From Thiothrix sp. (GTDB taxonomy: Bacteria; Pseudomonadota; Gammaproteobacteria; Thiotrichales; Thiotrichaceae): a DNA stretch of 64,000 nucleotides. The DNA is taken from assembly GCA_008015155.1 (NCBI GenBank), contig SSFA01000023.1:1-64000 (forward strand). Reading direction: 5' to 3'. Made by a program: the position numbers and the translations under genes. Numbering within the stretch: the first letter of the stretch is position 1; each line of letters begins with the position of its first letter. The notes under the pieces were generated by a model. That model was not told the origin of the DNA, did no database searches, and saw only the letters and a list, made by a program, of their open reading frames with translations. Below, in pieces: positions 62,902-64,000 of the stretch.

Positions 62902-64000
62902 ATGAGCGTTCCTTCTCTTCCTCGTTTAAAAAAAGCATTTAATAAATTAGGTATTCATTTAGAACGTAGCGGTGATATTGTGCGAGTCATCAATGCACAA
63001 GCTGAAGCCACTATCTTATTGCCTGCTAGCTTGCCTTTGGAGCAAAAAGCAGTCACACAATTATTAAATTTCGCCAGCGTGCATGATCCGCTGTCTCATC
63101 AGCAAGTTTGTAAAGCCTGTGCAACACCTGATTTTCATCCTGGCTCTATCGCGCCTGTCGGTACCATTGTTGCGACACCTAGCGACTTTGTGATTCCAGC
63201 CGCGATTGGTACGGATATTAATTGTGGGATGCGCTTACTGACTTTAGGTTTTAGTCTTCAACAAGCTGAGCAACAACGTGAACCCTTAATACAAGCACTT
63301 ACTCGCGCACTGTTACAAAATGGACGTAATATTCCTGTCCATACACACGCCTTTGAAACGCTACTAACTCAAAGCCCGCAAGCTTTTTTAGAAGACCAAG
63401 CTTTGACAGAAGGCTTGTGGCAAGCAGTTGACCGTCAGCGTTTAGAACGTGAATTAGCAGCTTGCATTGGCTTAGGACAGTTGCCAACTGCACAAACCAA
63501 ACACTTACCTGAAGCCTATTTAGCTAAAACTAACTCCCTGTATCGCGACCCCTGCTTAGGTACGATTGGCAGTGGCAATCATTTTGTCGAATTACAGCAA
63601 GTCGCTGAAATTGTAGACAATAAAGCCGCTTACCAAGCCGGGATTAAACACGGCCAGTTAGTTGCTATGATTCATTCTGGCAGCCGTGATTTAGGTTTTT
63701 ATGTGGGTAAGCGCTGGATGGATAAAGCTAAAACGGCTTGGCCCCAAGGTTTAAAACACCCTCAACATGAACTGTATGGTTTAACAGGTGCATTAGCCAG
63801 TGAATACATACAAGCAATGAGTGCAGCCGCTCGTTATGCATGGTTGAATCGGGTCGTACTTGCAGAAATGCTTCGTGAGCAATTGAATGAATTAGGCTTA
63901 TTAGGGCAAAGTGAACTGGTAGTAGACGTGCCACATAATGTCGTCCTACAAGAACAAGGTCTAAACATTCATCGCAAAGGTGCAACTCCAGCCCATGCTG
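62902..64000 (+). CDS. rtcB: RtcB-family RNA ligase (3' end outside window)
   Basis: An open frame from the ATG at 62902 to the window edge (366 codons, no stop). It has the family's metal and GTP site: ATPDFHPGS, VIPAAIGTDINCGMRL with the invariant cysteine, LGTIGSGNHFVELQ, IHSGSRDLG, VPHNVV and HRKGATPA, whose histidine is the guanylation site in RtcB. RtcB joins RNA 2',3'-cyclic phosphate to 5'-OH ends, as in tRNA repair after ribotoxin damage. No rtcA or rtcR gene is within the window. The Shine-Dalgarno is weak (GGCAG). Confidence 0.9.
   Translation, partial: MSVPSLPRLKKAFNKLGIHLERSGDIVRVINAQAEATILLPASLPLEQKAVTQLLNFASVHDPLSHQQVCKACATPDFHPGSIAPVGTIVATPSDFVIPAAIGTDINCGMRLLTLGFSLQQAEQQREPLIQALTRALLQNGRNIPVHTHAFETLLTQSPQAFLEDQALTEGLWQAVDRQRLERELAACIGLGQLPTAQTKHLPEAYLAKTNSLYRDPCLGTIGSGNHFVELQQVAEIVDNKAAYQAGIKHGQLVAMIHSGSRDLGFYVGKRWMDKAKTAWPQGLKHPQHELYGLTGALASEYIQAMSAAARYAWLNRVVLAEMLREQLNELGLLGQSELVVDVPHNVVLQEQGLNIHRKGATPAHA

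Noticed and set aside
1..64000. CRISPR arrays, tRNA or rRNA genes, insertion sequences
   Set aside because: No regularly spaced repeats, cloverleaf-like segments, rRNA signatures or transposase genes were recognised on either strand.

Overview
The window is a chromosomal stretch of a mesophilic gammaproteobacterium. The evidence is the housekeeping gene orders rpsA-ihfB-lapB-pyrF, nudJ-mnmA-hflD, clpS-clpA/infA and fabD-fabG-acpP-fabF-mltG-tmk-holB-pilZ, all gammaproteobacterial in content and order. Base composition looks moderate. A Thiothrix-like (Thiotrichales) origin is my best guess, but nothing here proves genus.

Layout. 1-18.7 kb is core genome: translation (rpsA, cut by the window edge; infA), nucleoid protein (ihfB), LPS control (lapB), pyrimidine synthesis (pyrF), tRNA thiolation (mnmA), TCA cycle (icd), proteolysis (clpS-clpA), fatty acid synthesis, peptidoglycan processing (mltG), DNA replication (tmk, holB), a PilZ protein and the monothiol glutaredoxin grxD. 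18.7-22.1 kb holds an uncharacterised TPR-like membrane protein, an AraC regulator and a zinc/CDF exporter. 22.2-29.5 kb (minus strand) is a quinate/shikimate catabolic block: shikimate/quinate dehydrogenase, TRAP transporter (dctQ-dctM-dctP), type II dehydroquinase, a dehydroshikimate dehydratase fused to an HPPD-like domain, and an AEC transporter. A divergent TetR regulator follows. Its end product, protocatechuate, fits the scattered 4,5-cleavage (lig/gal-type) genes nearby: an RraA-type aldolase at 31.2 kb, an oxalomesaconate tautomerase at 51.4 kb (interrupted by an in-frame stop) and 2-pyrone-4,6-dicarboxylate lactonase at 52.5 kb.

30.4-48.1 kb is accessory and largely defence-like: a Phd/VapC toxin-antitoxin pair, an AAA+DUF4143 ATPase, an OLD nuclease plus UvrD-type helicase pair resembling Gabija (class 2 OLD), and a complete-looking retron. 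The retron has a structured non-coding RNA (putative msr-msd) with its own terminator-like hairpin, a retron-type reverse transcriptase with the NAxxH, YADD and VTG motifs, and two overlapping partner genes: a giant WGR/HEAT-like protein and a SWIM zinc-finger protein. This is the most interesting system in the window. DUF2254 and ChaA-type membrane proteins sit between the toxin-antitoxin pair and the ATPase.

48.7-51.2 kb encodes a cyanide-insensitive-type bd oxidase (cydA/cioA, cydB/cioB) with a 33-residue DUF2474-like third subunit starting on a TTG that overlaps the cydB stop. 53.4-61.4 kb is a LacI-controlled carbohydrate ABC importer with a GH3 beta-glucosidase, suited to taking up and cleaving plant beta-glucosides. 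The window ends with a truncated PhzF fragment, a quinone-oxidoreductase-like dehydrogenase and the 5' part of an RtcB RNA ligase gene that runs off the edge.

I found no rRNA, tRNA, insertion sequence or CRISPR array.
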